From assembly GCA_000754455.1 (NCBI GenBank), contig JNSE01000033.1:31896-95895 (forward strand): 64,000 bases of DNA, written 5' to 3'. The position numbers were made by a program, and so were the translations under genes. This document shows positions 33,587-42,417 of this stretch, piece by piece (the stretch's first letter is position 1; the number at the start of each line of letters is the position of its first letter). The DNA is from an actinobacterium acAMD-2 (lineage in GTDB: Bacteria > Actinomycetota > Actinomycetes > UBA12327). Under the pieces are notes generated by a model. The model made no database searches. It saw nothing but the letters and a program-made list of their open reading frames with translations, and was not told the origin of the DNA.

Positions 33587-34156
33587 TTACAGGTACGGAC
33601 CCGATCGGTGATCGGGAGCGCGATCCATCTCGCCTGACTCCGCACCCATGGGCAAGGCGCTGCGACGCATCTGTTCAAACTGAGCCTGTGCGGCCATTTG
33701 TTGAGCAAATAACGCTGTTTGAATCCCGTGGAACAGGCCCTCAAGCCAGCCGACGAGCTGGGCTTGGGCAATGCGCAACTCAGCGTCACTGGGGATGGAG
33801 TCTTCAGTGAACGGCAAGGTCAATCGCTCCAGCTCGTCGATGAGTTCGGGCGCAAGCCCTGCTTCGAGCTCGGAAATTGACCGACGGTGTATCTCGCGAA
33901 GTTGAGCACGTGACGCCTCATCTAATGGTGCGTTGCGTACTTCGTCTAAGAGTTGCTTAATCATGCTGCCGATGCGCATGACCTTGGCAGGCTGTGAAAC
34001 CAAGTCGGTGAGGTCCTCGCCCTCATGAGCCGAGGGGAGCGGAATCATTGCATCAGGTTCGCCATCGCCGTCGGTATCCACCGGAACCCCGCGTAGCGGT
34101 TCGCCACCGGGACCGATAACGACACCGTCATCATGGGGGTTTGCTGAATCACTCAT
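33587..34156 (-). CDS. bpa: Bacterial proteasome activator Bpa
   Basis: Bpa (DUF2587) is an ATP-independent ring that opens the actinobacterial 20S proteasome. The 189-residue product has the conserved helical core PAKVMRIGSMIKQLLDEVRNAPLDEASRAQLREIHRRSISEL and QAQLVGWLEGLFHGIQTALFAQQMAA. It ends SGPYL, fitting the C-terminal GQYL-type motif that docks into the proteasome. It implies that the genome encodes PrcA/PrcB, outside this window. Convergent with the SET gene. Confidence 0.92.
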   Translation of the reverse strand: MSDSANPHDDGVVIGPGGEPLRGVPVDTDGDGEPDAMIPLPSAHEGEDLTDLVSQPAKVMRIGSMIKQLLDEVRNAPLDEASRAQLREIHRRSISELEAGLAPELIDELERLTLPFTEDSIPSDAELRIAQAQLVGWLEGLFHGIQTALFAQQMAAQAQFEQMRRSALPMGAESGEMDRAPDHRSGPYL

Positions 34157-34168
34157 GAGCCCATCCTC

Positions 34169-35164
34169 TCAGACTTGGTCGGCGGGGGTCATCGTCAAGA
34201 TGATCTTGCCAATGTGTTCGCTAGCTTCCATGCGGTCATGAGCTTGAGCGATTTTGGTGATGGGTAGGCGTTGATCGATAACCGGCTTAATGGTGCCTTG
34301 TTCAATCAAGGGCCACACATGTTCAAGGACTGAGTCCACGATGGCGGCTTTTTCGCCGACCGGACGCCCACGCAACGATGTGGCAAGGACGGCAGCTCGT
34401 TTGGTGAGGAGTCGGTTCAGGTCCAACTCGCCCTTGGTGCCGCCCTGTAGGCCGATGACTACCAGGCGACCGTTGGCTGCCAAGGATCGAACATTGGGCT
34501 CGAGGTACTTGGCGCCCATGACGTCCAAAATCACATCGACGCCGTTGCCGTCGGTGAGCGCTTGAACTTCCTCGGCAAAATCGCTCTCGCGGTAGTTGAT
34601 CGCGTGGTCGGCACCTAGACCCAGGGCGGCTTCCACCTTGGCTTGTGTTCCACAGGTGACGATGGTGCGCGCGCCTAATTCACGAGCAATTTGAATAGCC
34701 ATCGTCCCGATCCCAGAGGTTCCCCCATGGATCAGCAGGGTTTCGCCCTCGCGCAGGTGTGCCAACATCGCCAGGTTTGACCACACCGTTGCCACCACTT
34801 CCGGAAGGGCGGCCGAATCAATCAAGCTGACGTTGTGGGGAACGCGCAGTAACTGTCCCGCGGGTATAGCCACTTTTTGCGCGTAGCCACCGCCGGTGAG
34901 TAGCGCGCATACTTCGTCGCCGACCTTCCAGTCGGTGACGTCGGAACCAACTTCAGCGATGACGCCGGAGCATTCCAAGCCGAGGTACTCGCTAGCACCA
35001 GCAGGAGGTGGGTAGAAACCTTTGCGCTGCAAGATGTCAGCGCGGTTGAGTCCAACAGCGACAACCGCAACGACGACTTCGCCCTTGGCGGCGATCGGAT
35101 CGGCGACTTCGGTCCATTGCATGACCTCAGTTCCACCGGGTTGAGAACAAACGATTGCGTGCAT
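34169..35164 (-). CDS. NADPH:quinone oxidoreductase family (zinc-free MDR) protein
   Basis: A 331-residue medium-chain dehydrogenase/reductase of the QOR type. It has the PIG3-like start MHAIVCSQPGG, QRKGFYPPPAGASEYLGLECSGVI, the nucleotide motif LIHGGTSGIGTMAIQIAREL, and a C-terminal KPVIDQRLPITKIAQAHDRMEA. No structural zinc cysteines. Substrate is probably a quinone or an activated alkene. ATG 35164 was preferred over a TTG three codons upstream; a TACTCT box eight bases before suggests leaderless initiation. Twelve bases separate it from bpa. Confidence 0.87.
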   Translation of the reverse strand: MHAIVCSQPGGTEVMQWTEVADPIAAKGEVVVAVVAVGLNRADILQRKGFYPPPAGASEYLGLECSGVIAEVGSDVTDWKVGDEVCALLTGGGYAQKVAIPAGQLLRVPHNVSLIDSAALPEVVATVWSNLAMLAHLREGETLLIHGGTSGIGTMAIQIARELGARTIVTCGTQAKVEAALGLGADHAINYRESDFAEEVQALTDGNGVDVILDVMGAKYLEPNVRSLAANGRLVVIGLQGGTKGELDLNRLLTKRAAVLATSLRGRPVGEKAAIVDSVLEHVWPLIEQGTIKPVIDQRLPITKIAQAHDRMEASEHIGKIILTMTPADQV

Positions 35165-35212
35165 AACGCTCAAGAGTAGATGGCGCGCTTAATCGTGTTC
35201 AGGTGCAGGCTT

Positions 35213-36115
35213 TTAGCCGATGCGCTTTCCACTGGGCGGTGCGGAACGGCCGGCTACCGGAGCTGACGTAGGTGGTGGCGGAGGAAGAAGGGGCTCAGCC
35301 ATGACCGGAGGGGGCAGATCAGGAGCCGCGCCGGTGATCGGAGGCGTCGTTGGGGGTGCCAAGGTCGCCACGGAAGCACCCTGGGTGGGTTCGGGTAATG
35401 CGGCGGGGGCTGGGCCACCAACAGGTGCGATGAGGGCAGCCGGCGACGGTGCGCGCAAAGCCGTCCCGCCACGCTTTTCAGTAATGGGAGTTCCGGCCGG
35501 TGGTGGGAAGAGTCGTGTCATACCGGCTTCGATGGCTCGGCGTCCAGCTTCCAAACGTGCGTTACGAATCTTGATCGCGCGCTTAGTGGTTCGGGTGACT
35601 CGACCAGAGACCCACACGATGCGCGCGGTGATCAAGACGAAAAATAGTGCGACCAACGTGAAGGCGACAACCAACGCTGTGCTGGTGCCTGGGTCCGGAG
35701 GGCTTGGTGCGGTTCCGCCAGGACGCAGTTCCTGAATACCACCTTCAGCTAACGGCCACGTGGCGTTCGTTTGAATTTGGCCAGCGCGCACGGTGACGCT
35801 CAAGTTCGCGGGAGTTGTTCCCAACGGAATTTGAGCAGACGTGCTTTCATTCGGAAGGATTTGTCCGAGGGCCAATTCCGGGATAGAAATCGGGATCCCA
35901 TCGGTTGAGGTGCCACTCACACTCACCACGGGAGCAACTTGATTGGTCAAGGTGTTGGTTAGCCGAAAGAAGACCAACTGGCCTTGGACGTCGAGTGTGG
36001 AGATAGAAATCCCGGGTGGGTTTTGGGTAGCGGCTTGTGCGCCGGTTGCTCCCAAACCAAGAACGGCCGTAAGCGATACGACAGCGACAAGAAGAAGTCG
36101 GATGCTGCGTGACAT
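35213..36115 (-). CDS. Secreted/membrane protein with proline-rich cytoplasmic tail
   Basis: From ATG 36115 the 300-residue protein has a signal peptide (RSIRLLLVAVVSLTAVLGLGATGAQA). An extracytoplasmic beta-rich domain of about 120 residues follows (QLVFFRLTNTLTNQVAPVVSVS ... VRAGQIQTNATWPL), then one membrane helix (about 151-173), a basic cytoplasmic segment and an 80-residue Pro/Ala-rich tail. I do not recognise a family. The tail could bind cytoplasmic partners, and the outer domain looks immunoglobulin-like. Frame upstream of 36115 is open but not credible. Confidence 0.7.
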   Translation of the reverse strand: MSRSIRLLLVAVVSLTAVLGLGATGAQAATQNPPGISISTLDVQGQLVFFRLTNTLTNQVAPVVSVSGTSTDGIPISIPELALGQILPNESTSAQIPLGTTPANLSVTVRAGQIQTNATWPLAEGGIQELRPGGTAPSPPDPGTSTALVVAFTLVALFFVLITARIVWVSGRVTRTTKRAIKIRNARLEAGRRAIEAGMTRLFPPPAGTPITEKRGGTALRAPSPAALIAPVGGPAPAALPEPTQGASVATLAPPTTPPITGAAPDLPPPVMAEPLLPPPPPTSAPVAGRSAPPSGKRIG

Positions 36116-36335
36116 CGCACGGATAGCGCCATCGCGGGTTGCCGGGCAACTCGTGGGCGCATATCGAAAACTCACTGGTGCCCAAGGGCCCATATGAGGG
36201 GGAAGCCACATAAGGTGAAAAAGATACCGTTGGTGCCCGTGGGAATGTAACCCCACTGGGATGATTGGTTCGTAGCCAGATGGCCATTTTTGTCCGTTTT
36301 GTGCTCAATTTAGCGATGATGAAGTGGGGCGAGCC

Positions 36336-37319
36336 GTGAATCGGGGACAACTAGGCGTTGCGCTGGGCTTAGTAGCGCTACTTGCTGGGTGTGGAACATC
36401 GACGCCGGCTAGTGCGCCAGAGACGCTGATCACCACAGCGGCTGAGCAACTCCCGCCGCCTCCGGCCAGCCCAATTCCAGAAGTTGTTGCTCCACCACAG
36501 TCATCAGCACCAGCTCCTGCACCTCCGGTCAGCAGCACATCAGCACTGTCAGTTTTGGGGACGTTGCGCGTTGCCGGTCGCGGCCCTAAAACGGGTTACG
36601 CGCGCGCAGAGTTTGGACAAGCCTGGGCCGACGTTGATCGCAATGGGTGCGATACGCGCAACGACATTTTGCAACGAGACCTCACGTCCATTGTGGTGCG
36701 TTCTGGAAGCAGTGGGTGCGTGGTTACCTCAGGGCGATTAGCTGATCCGTACACCGGCACAACCGTGATTTTTGTTCGCGGAGCATCCAAGGTCGATATA
36801 GATCACGTCGTTGCCTTGTCAAATGCTTGGCAAAGCGGAGCGGCTCGGTGGACGTTTAACAAACGCATCGCGATAGCAAACGACCCGTTGAATTTGTTGG
36901 CTGTCGACTCAAGCCAAAATCGACAAAAGGGTGACGGTGATGCGGCGACATGGCTGCCGGATAACCGCCGATTTTGGTGCCAATACGCCGCTCGACAAAT
37001 TGGTGTGAAGTCAAAGTACGGATTGAGCGTTACTAGCGCCGAGCGTGATGCGTTGACACAAGTTTTGCAACGTTGCCCTAGCCAACAAGTGATCACCGGT
37101 GGCGGCCCGACGTCGGTGAGCGGTTTCAGCGATCCCACAGCTAATTCCGGCAGTTCGGGGAGCTCCTCATCGGGAACAACCAGTGGTGCCGGCCTTGATC
37201 CGCGATTTGGTACCTGTTCGGCGGCGAAGGCCGCCGGCTTTGGCCCGTACTACCGCGGGCGGGATGGCGAGTATTCCTGGTATCGCGATCGTGATGGCGA
37301 CGGCGCAGTCTGTGAATGA
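36336..37319 (+). CDS. Secreted HNH-type nuclease lipoprotein with Excalibur domain
   Basis: From GTG 36336 the 327-residue protein starts with a lipoprotein signal (VALGLVALLAGC, lipobox cysteine about 19), then a Pro/Ser-rich spacer. A DUF1524-like HNH nuclease domain follows: VDIDHVVALSNAWQSGAARW, NDPLNLLAVDSSQNRQKGDGDAATWLP. After another linker, a C-terminal Excalibur calcium-binding motif (YYRGRDGEYSWYRDRDGDGAVCE) closes the protein. DHVVAL, followed by the NPLNL-like and NRQKGD elements, forms the expected active site. Probably degrades external DNA for nutrition or defence. Confidence 0.88.
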   Translation: MNRGQLGVALGLVALLAGCGTSTPASAPETLITTAAEQLPPPPASPIPEVVAPPQSSAPAPAPPVSSTSALSVLGTLRVAGRGPKTGYARAEFGQAWADVDRNGCDTRNDILQRDLTSIVVRSGSSGCVVTSGRLADPYTGTTVIFVRGASKVDIDHVVALSNAWQSGAARWTFNKRIAIANDPLNLLAVDSSQNRQKGDGDAATWLPDNRRFWCQYAARQIGVKSKYGLSVTSAERDALTQVLQRCPSQQVITGGGPTSVSGFSDPTANSGSSGSSSSGTTSGAGLDPRFGTCSAAKAAGFGPYYRGRDGEYSWYRDRDGDGAVCE

Positions 37320-37337
37320 GTCAGTGACCACATCGCT

Positions 37338-37850
37338 CTAGGCGATGGGAACAACAACCTCGTTGCGTCGAATGAACGACGGCTTCCAGGGTGGATCAAA
37401 GCGCGCAAAGCGTGGTTTTCCTACAACCGTGTAACCGGCGTCTTCAATGTTGGCGATCAGTCGGGCTACATGTTTGTTGTAGTTATCTTCCGTCCATCGT
37501 CCGGAGTACATCGATACAGCTGCGAGGGTTTCTGGCACCTCAATCAGGCTCACTCCATTGCCACCGGGCGCAGGTAAGTCATCCAGCGTTGAGTTGGCCG
37601 GCATCACGAAGGACACGTGATAGGTCATCGGCTCGTCCAACGGTTCTTGAATCACCGGGGCCGTCATAGCAACTTTGGTACCGCTGCGATTGCGACCACT
37701 GATGTAGGAAACCAAGGGACCAAACCCAGCATTGCCGGCTCGTTCGAAGGGCCCGACCATGGTGACTTCAGCCACGACGTGGGGTGCGTACTTACGGACT
37801 TCAAATCCACGTTTGACGTCAATGCGTTCGTACACCTGTTGTTCGGTCAT
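37338..37850 (-). CDS. SOUL-family heme-binding protein
   Basis: A 170-residue SOUL/HBP domain: YERIDVKRGFEVRKYAPHVVAEV at the start, VAMTAPVIQ in the middle (the family's MTAPV motif), and a C-terminal RNEVVVPI. Proteins of this family bind heme or other tetrapyrroles, or hydrophobic ligands; the bacterial role is not settled. No signal peptide is seen. A TAGGGT box six bases before its ATG suggests leaderless expression. It converges on the nuclease gene. Confidence 0.9.
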   Translation of the reverse strand: MTEQQVYERIDVKRGFEVRKYAPHVVAEVTMVGPFERAGNAGFGPLVSYISGRNRSGTKVAMTAPVIQEPLDEPMTYHVSFVMPANSTLDDLPAPGGNGVSLIEVPETLAAVSMYSGRWTEDNYNKHVARLIANIEDAGYTVVGKPRFARFDPPWKPSFIRRNEVVVPIA

Positions 37851-37856
37851 ATTTTC

Positions 37857-37862
37857 ACCCTA
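37857..37862 (-). promoter_or_regulatory. -10 box of the SOUL gene (leaderless)
   Basis: TAGGGT on the minus strand followed by GAAAAT and the ATG at 37850; no ribosome-binding site lies between. Confidence 0.55.
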
Positions 37863-37937
37863 GGCGGGTGTAGCGAATTCGCAACTTGGTGAAGACCTCA
37901 GGTAAGCGCTGGGCACGAAACCGGTACGGTTTGCGGT

Positions 37938-38028
37938 GGAGGGCTCGCATAGTGGCCTAGTGCGGCGGTCTTGAAAACCGCTGTTGAGTGATCCTCAACC
38001 GTGGGTTCGAATCCCACGCCCTCCGCCA
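37938..38028 (+). tRNA. tRNA-Ser (UGA)
   Basis: Acceptor stem GGAGGGC pairs with GCCCTCC; the anticodon loop CTTGAAA gives anticodon TGA; a long variable arm (serine type) and the T-loop GTGGGTTCGAATCCCAC are present. The CCA end is encoded at 38026-38028. Confidence 0.97.
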
Positions 38029-38065
38029 TTTAAGGCTCGCACTCCGAAGGGGTGCGGGCCTTAAA
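38029..38065 (+). terminator. Hairpin after tRNA-Ser (UGA)
   Basis: TTTAAGGC and GCCTTAAA bracket an inner stem CGCACTCC/GGGGTGCG with a short GAA loop, forming one long hairpin right after the tRNA CCA end. It likely terminates or defines the 3' end of the tRNA transcript. Confidence 0.7.
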
Positions 38066-38140
38066 TCATGCGAGCTTGGGGATTCGGGAGGAGCGCATGC
38101 GACGGCTCTCACTTTTTGCCCACATGTGGGACGATGAGGT

Positions 38141-39187
38141 ATGCAAATTGACATCATCTTGGAGCCCGACCTTTCGCCCGCTGAAGTAGCGGAAATTGCT
38201 GTTGCTGCGGAAAATTACGGCTTCCGAACGTTGTGGCATTCGAACTACCACCAAAATCCCGATGCCTTTGTTGCGCTGGCACCAGCCGCGATGGCCACGT
38301 CACGCATTCGCCTGGGAATCTTGGCGGTCAGCCCCTACGAAATGCAGCCACTGAAAATTGGCAATGCACTTTTGACTCTCAACGAGATCAGCAATGGACG
38401 AGCTGTTGTCGCTATCGGTGGTGGCGGATCGCTGATGAGTGCCATTGGCATTGAGCAAAACCCCACCAAGCTGCGCATGGTGCGCGGCGTACGAGAAGCC
38501 GTAGAGATCAGTAAAGCTGTCGTTTCGGGCGAACCATCACGTGGCTATCCCGGCGAAGTCTTCAAAGTCGCTCGCCCCTTCCACCACAAGTGGAAAAGCG
38601 CTCCAACCGCCAAGGTGTTCACGTGTTCTACGGGAGACAAGATGCTCGAGATGGCGGGCCGGGTCGCCGACGGAACGCAAATGAGTGATGTCACACCGGA
38701 GAAAATTGATCACCACATGGCGGCCCTGCGCAAGGGTTTGGCTGAGCGCGAGATCCCCCTCGAAGATTTCCGCGTCGGCAACTTTTGGGCCTGGCACATT
38801 AAGGAAGACTTCGAGAAGTCGATGTATGAAGCACGTCGCGAGTTGGTTTTCCGCGCCGAGCTCTTGCCGCCCAAGTACGACATGGTTCCTTACGTGACCG
38901 AAGAAGAGCGTGCGTTGGTTATTGAGAAGTGGGCCAACTTCGCAAAGGCATTTTGGACGCGCTCGGGCGTGATCGAGGCTGTGCCTGAAGATATCGTTAA
39001 CCGGCTGGTTGATGCGTGTTCGTCAGCCGGCGACCTGAGTGCAGTGGATGAGCAAATTGAGCGCTTTAGAATATTTGAAAAGGCTGGCTTGACCGAGCTA
39101 TCGATTCGACTCTTTGACGACCCGATGGAAGGTCTGAAGCTCGTGGCCGAAAACGTCCTTCCGCACTTTGAAAAGTTCGAAGGCTAA
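38141..39187 (+). CDS. LLM-class (probably F420-dependent) oxidoreductase
   Basis: A 348-residue luciferase-like TIM-barrel protein: LGILAVSPYEMQPLKIGNALLTLNEISNGRAVVAIGGG and TGDKMLEMAGRVADGTQMSD are typical of the F420-dependent methylene-tetrahydromethanopterin-reductase-like branch. Substrate is unknown; homologues include reductases of unsaturated organic compounds. It stands alone between a tRNA and the convergent glycosyltransferase gene. ATG 38141 follows GATGAGGT. Confidence 0.83.
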   Translation: MQIDIILEPDLSPAEVAEIAVAAENYGFRTLWHSNYHQNPDAFVALAPAAMATSRIRLGILAVSPYEMQPLKIGNALLTLNEISNGRAVVAIGGGGSLMSAIGIEQNPTKLRMVRGVREAVEISKAVVSGEPSRGYPGEVFKVARPFHHKWKSAPTAKVFTCSTGDKMLEMAGRVADGTQMSDVTPEKIDHHMAALRKGLAEREIPLEDFRVGNFWAWHIKEDFEKSMYEARRELVFRAELLPPKYDMVPYVTEEERALVIEKWANFAKAFWTRSGVIEAVPEDIVNRLVDACSSAGDLSAVDEQIERFRIFEKAGLTELSIRLFDDPMEGLKLVAENVLPHFEKFEG

Positions 39188-39192
39188 GCCCG

Positions 39193-41868
39193 TCACAGCA
39201 CTGGCTTAAGGCGTTCTTCAATAGCGGCGATGACGCGCTCGCTGGCTTTGCCATCTCGGCTGGGGAACGTGGAATCAATGCGCTTGGCGTAGAGCTGGGA
39301 TTGGCTGCTGGTGTCATCAAGCAATTCGTGGACTGATCGCACGACATCGTTGACGGTTTCGACCACCGGACCGAATCCATTTTCCGGGTACTTGTAGTAA
39401 CCAGCGCGACCCACGTGGCCCCCGTTGAGCACCTTGTCGGCGTCAAACTGGAAGTAGACGCTCGGAGTGTTCAGGTATGCCAAGTTAAAGGCCACTGACG
39501 AGTAATCCGTGATGCCGATTTTGGCGCGGGCGAAAATCGAACGAACATCCGTGTCTTCATAGGTCATCAACTGCACCCACGACGGAACCGTGATTCCCTC
39601 GAAGGCTTGTTCCAAGTTCGGGTGGGCCAAAATCGCGATCTGCAATCCCGCTGCTGCTGCAGCATCACGCAGTTCCGTTGATTCCAGCAGTCCCATCCAG
39701 TTGGAAAAGAACTCCGAATCCTTGAATGTGTCGACCGCGAGGCGTTCTTGGGTCCCCGCAATGTCGTCCTTAACCAACCAGTGGCGCCAGGTCGGACACA
39801 GCAAGAGGAGATCTTGTTTCTTGATCGAGTCTTTGGCACGCAAGAGATCATCAAAACGTGGCAACCCAGTCAGCGCGACTTCCTTGTCGCTGAATCGGTA
39901 CGAGGTGCCGCTGGCAGCGATGGATTCGTATTCATTCGGTGTGCTGACGACAAAGAGGAACATCTCTTTGGGATTGAGCCACGCCGAAAGGTCGTCTTTG
40001 ATGACGCCGTGTTGCAAAAAGGCGAATTTCCAGCGTGGGACAAAGTGTTCAATGAACTTCGGTGGGTTGGCTTGAGGCGGTCCCGCGTGTGAGGAGGCCA
40101 GCAACGTCGTGCGGAACATCAACGCCATCCACTTCAGCGATCCGTAGGCCACAAGGCGCGAACCGAACCCTTCTTTGCGCAGGCGCTTCCAGGTCGCAGT
40201 GTCCTTGTCAACAACAAACCAAGCGTTGATGTCTTTGCGTTGGGCACGCGCGTATTTGAACAAGATTTCGCCGCTGTCATCAGCATTACGCACGCGATCC
40301 ATAAACACCCACGAGCCACGGAACTTCTTGCGCGCCCATGGCGTGCGAACGTAGATGTTGTAAAACAGCGAGGTAGCGACTTCTCGCAAGGGTTGATTGA
40401 AAATCTCATCACCGGGCGCGGTGTACGGAATACCAATCCGGGTGGGCCCAGTACGCATTTGGATGGGGCGCAAGCGGACGGATCGCTCATTGGTTTCTTC
40501 GGTGCGCAGTTCCCACGGTTGACCGTTGAGCTGCAGTCGCACCATGCGCCCTGCTGGCACCCACAGGATGCGTTCTTTCATCACCGTGCGGTCGAAGTAC
40601 ACGACATCGCGGTCCTTAGTAAAGACGGGATCGACCACATCGGTGCCCGAGATGATGCGCTCACTAGGCCGCTCACCGGTGTAGCGGTAGGTGATCAGGG
40701 CGAGCTTCATCTGCTTGTCAAAGTGTCGGAAGACCGCGTATTCCATGTGCCATGGCTCGTCTGACCACGCATGCAGGAGGCATTGGCGCCAAATTCCGCG
40801 AAACAAACTAATGGTGAAGTCGGAAATTTGTGTCTTCTCTAAATACCGAACCAATTCTGCCATCGTGGCATGGAATTCATCGGCTATTTCACCTCTGGCG
40901 GCAGTGGCATTTCCCGCTGAATCCTCCGCTTTGAAGTAATGCGAGAGTTCATACAAGATCATGTTTTGTAGCCACGCCGGTGCAACACCATTGTTGGCTT
41001 TTGCAGCATCTTTCAAGATCGCCAGGTAACCGATACGAGGAACGACGAGGTAGCGTCGTGGGTCCATCGTGCTGTTATTCAAGGTTGATGATTGATCAGC
41101 GCGCTTGCGGTAGATATAGCGCGCGTTTGACAAGAATCCGACAAGAGGCTCGCTAGCCAACATGTAACGACAGCAGAATTCACCGTCTTCGAAGTTTGGC
41201 CGAATGGCTTCGTTAAACCGCAAGCCGTTGTCTATCAACCGCGCGCGCTTGACGAATGCAGCTGGGGCACTGCCATGAAAAAATTCTGGAGTAATCGAAA
41301 GATCGGTGAGGCGATTGCCACCGGCGAACAGTCGTTTCAGTGGGTGGGTTTCTTCGATCAGGCCAGTGTCTTCAAAAAACATGATGCGGTTGGTCGCAAA
41401 CATTTCGGCCTGTGGCCACAGCTCAATGTGATCGGCCACCACCCGCAGGTAGTCCGATTCCAAGATGTCATCGGGATCGGGGAAGGTCACCCAGGTGCCC
41501 TGGGCTACCTCAATACCGGTGTTGCGAGCAGCCCCTTGGCCGGCATTTTCCTGGTTAATCACGCGCACCGCGTAGTCAGTGCTGGATTGGAATTGCTCAA
41601 GGAGCGAAAGCGAATTGTCGAGCGAGCCATCGTTGACCAAGATCAGTTCAACGCGGGAATGATCAAAGGTTTGTTGAGCCAGTGATTCCAGGAATTCAGG
41701 CAAGTATTGCTCAACGTTGTAGATCGCTGAGACCACCGAGAAAAGGGGCGCAGTCACGTCTGACACGAGAGCGTAATCTCCTGATTCGCTACGGATTTTT
41801 GTGCGGTCCTGGGTGCCTAAGAAGTTGCTGAAACCGTACCACGGAGGGGCTTTCAGCTTCGGGATCAT
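39193..41868 (-). CDS. GT2 glycosyltransferase fused to CDP-glycerol glycerophosphotransferase
   Basis: A large 891-residue fusion. The N-terminal part is a family 2 glycosyltransferase (LFSVVSAIYNVEQYLPEFLESLAQQ, VELILVNDGSLDNS, GAARNTGIEVAQGTWVTFPDPDDIL). The C-terminal 370 residues are a Glyphos_transf domain (KFAFLQHGVIKDDLSAWLN, LLLCPTWRHW, ITDYSSVAFNLAYLNTPSVYFQFD). Such enzymes polymerise glycerol-phosphate or ribitol-phosphate units in teichoic-acid-like wall or surface polymers. The start is uncertain: the frame is open to 42051, and I chose ATG 41868, about 40 residues before the GT2 domain; no good ribosome site was seen. Confidence 0.87.
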   Translation of the reverse strand: MIPKLKAPPWYGFSNFLGTQDRTKIRSESGDYALVSDVTAPLFSVVSAIYNVEQYLPEFLESLAQQTFDHSRVELILVNDGSLDNSLSLLEQFQSSTDYAVRVINQENAGQGAARNTGIEVAQGTWVTFPDPDDILESDYLRVVADHIELWPQAEMFATNRIMFFEDTGLIEETHPLKRLFAGGNRLTDLSITPEFFHGSAPAAFVKRARLIDNGLRFNEAIRPNFEDGEFCCRYMLASEPLVGFLSNARYIYRKRADQSSTLNNSTMDPRRYLVVPRIGYLAILKDAAKANNGVAPAWLQNMILYELSHYFKAEDSAGNATAARGEIADEFHATMAELVRYLEKTQISDFTISLFRGIWRQCLLHAWSDEPWHMEYAVFRHFDKQMKLALITYRYTGERPSERIISGTDVVDPVFTKDRDVVYFDRTVMKERILWVPAGRMVRLQLNGQPWELRTEETNERSVRLRPIQMRTGPTRIGIPYTAPGDEIFNQPLREVATSLFYNIYVRTPWARKKFRGSWVFMDRVRNADDSGEILFKYARAQRKDINAWFVVDKDTATWKRLRKEGFGSRLVAYGSLKWMALMFRTTLLASSHAGPPQANPPKFIEHFVPRWKFAFLQHGVIKDDLSAWLNPKEMFLFVVSTPNEYESIAASGTSYRFSDKEVALTGLPRFDDLLRAKDSIKKQDLLLLCPTWRHWLVKDDIAGTQERLAVDTFKDSEFFSNWMGLLESTELRDAAAAAGLQIAILAHPNLEQAFEGITVPSWVQLMTYEDTDVRSIFARAKIGITDYSSVAFNLAYLNTPSVYFQFDADKVLNGGHVGRAGYYKYPENGFGPVVETVNDVVRSVHELLDDTSSQSQLYAKRIDSTFPSRDGKASERVIAAIEERLKPVL

Positions 41869-41921
41869 GAAAGAATGAGGGCACGACTTCATGCCTGGTG
41901 AAGTCATGGTGAGGGACTGAG

Positions 41922-42353
41922 ATGCTGAACAAGGGTCGTTGGGTTGCTGTCGTTGCATCCTTGGTTGTTGTTGGTTTAGTGGTCGGTGTTTTCGTATCGG
42001 TTGGTGTGTCGTTACCCGCAAAGAAATCCGATCTACCAACTGTTGGTCCAACAGCCAATGAACTCGAGCAACTGGCTGCCGACCTTTCGAGTGGAAAGCC
42101 GGATCGCATTTTGGCGTCTATTGCCGATCTGCCACCAGGTGCCGAAAAAGACGTCCTGAAAACTTTTACCAACATTAAGTTTGTGGATTTCAATACGCAG
42201 ACAGTTCGCTTTGACAAGGCCACCGGAGCTGCCGTCGTGGATGCGCGGCTGACACCACGCAAGGGCCCGCCCACCTATGAGCGCGAAGCCTTGGTCAAAC
42301 GTGGGACGCGCTGGCTGTTGTATTCCTCCTTGCCAAACCCGAAAGCGACCTGA
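41922..42353 (+). CDS. Small single-pass membrane/secreted protein of unknown function
   Basis: A 143-residue protein with an N-terminal membrane helix or uncleaved signal (about 7-30, WVAVVASLVVVGLVVGVFVSVGV). An outer domain with alternating charged and hydrophobic residues ends in AREALVKRGTRW-type sequence (YEREALVKRGTRWLLYSSLP). Its fold resembles small nuclear-transport-factor-like domains in pattern only; I do not assign it. It is divergent from the glycerophosphotransferase gene across 54 bases. Confidence 0.65.
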   Translation: MLNKGRWVAVVASLVVVGLVVGVFVSVGVSLPAKKSDLPTVGPTANELEQLAADLSSGKPDRILASIADLPPGAEKDVLKTFTNIKFVDFNTQTVRFDKATGAAVVDARLTPRKGPPTYEREALVKRGTRWLLYSSLPNPKAT

Positions 42354-42366
42354 TACCCTCTTACAT

Positions 42367-42385
42367 CGAGAGAGAGCCTCTCTCG
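42367..42385. promoter_or_regulatory. Inverted repeat upstream of the FAD monooxygenase gene
   Basis: CGAGAGAGAGCCTCTCTCG has eight-base arms around a three-base centre, 32 bases before the monooxygenase ATG. No T-run follows, so an operator is at least as likely as a terminator; the IclR regulator encoded just downstream is a candidate ligand. Confidence 0.5.
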
Positions 42386-42417
42386 CATAGTAATAAAACG
42401 TGAAATGGAGTCGTTCG

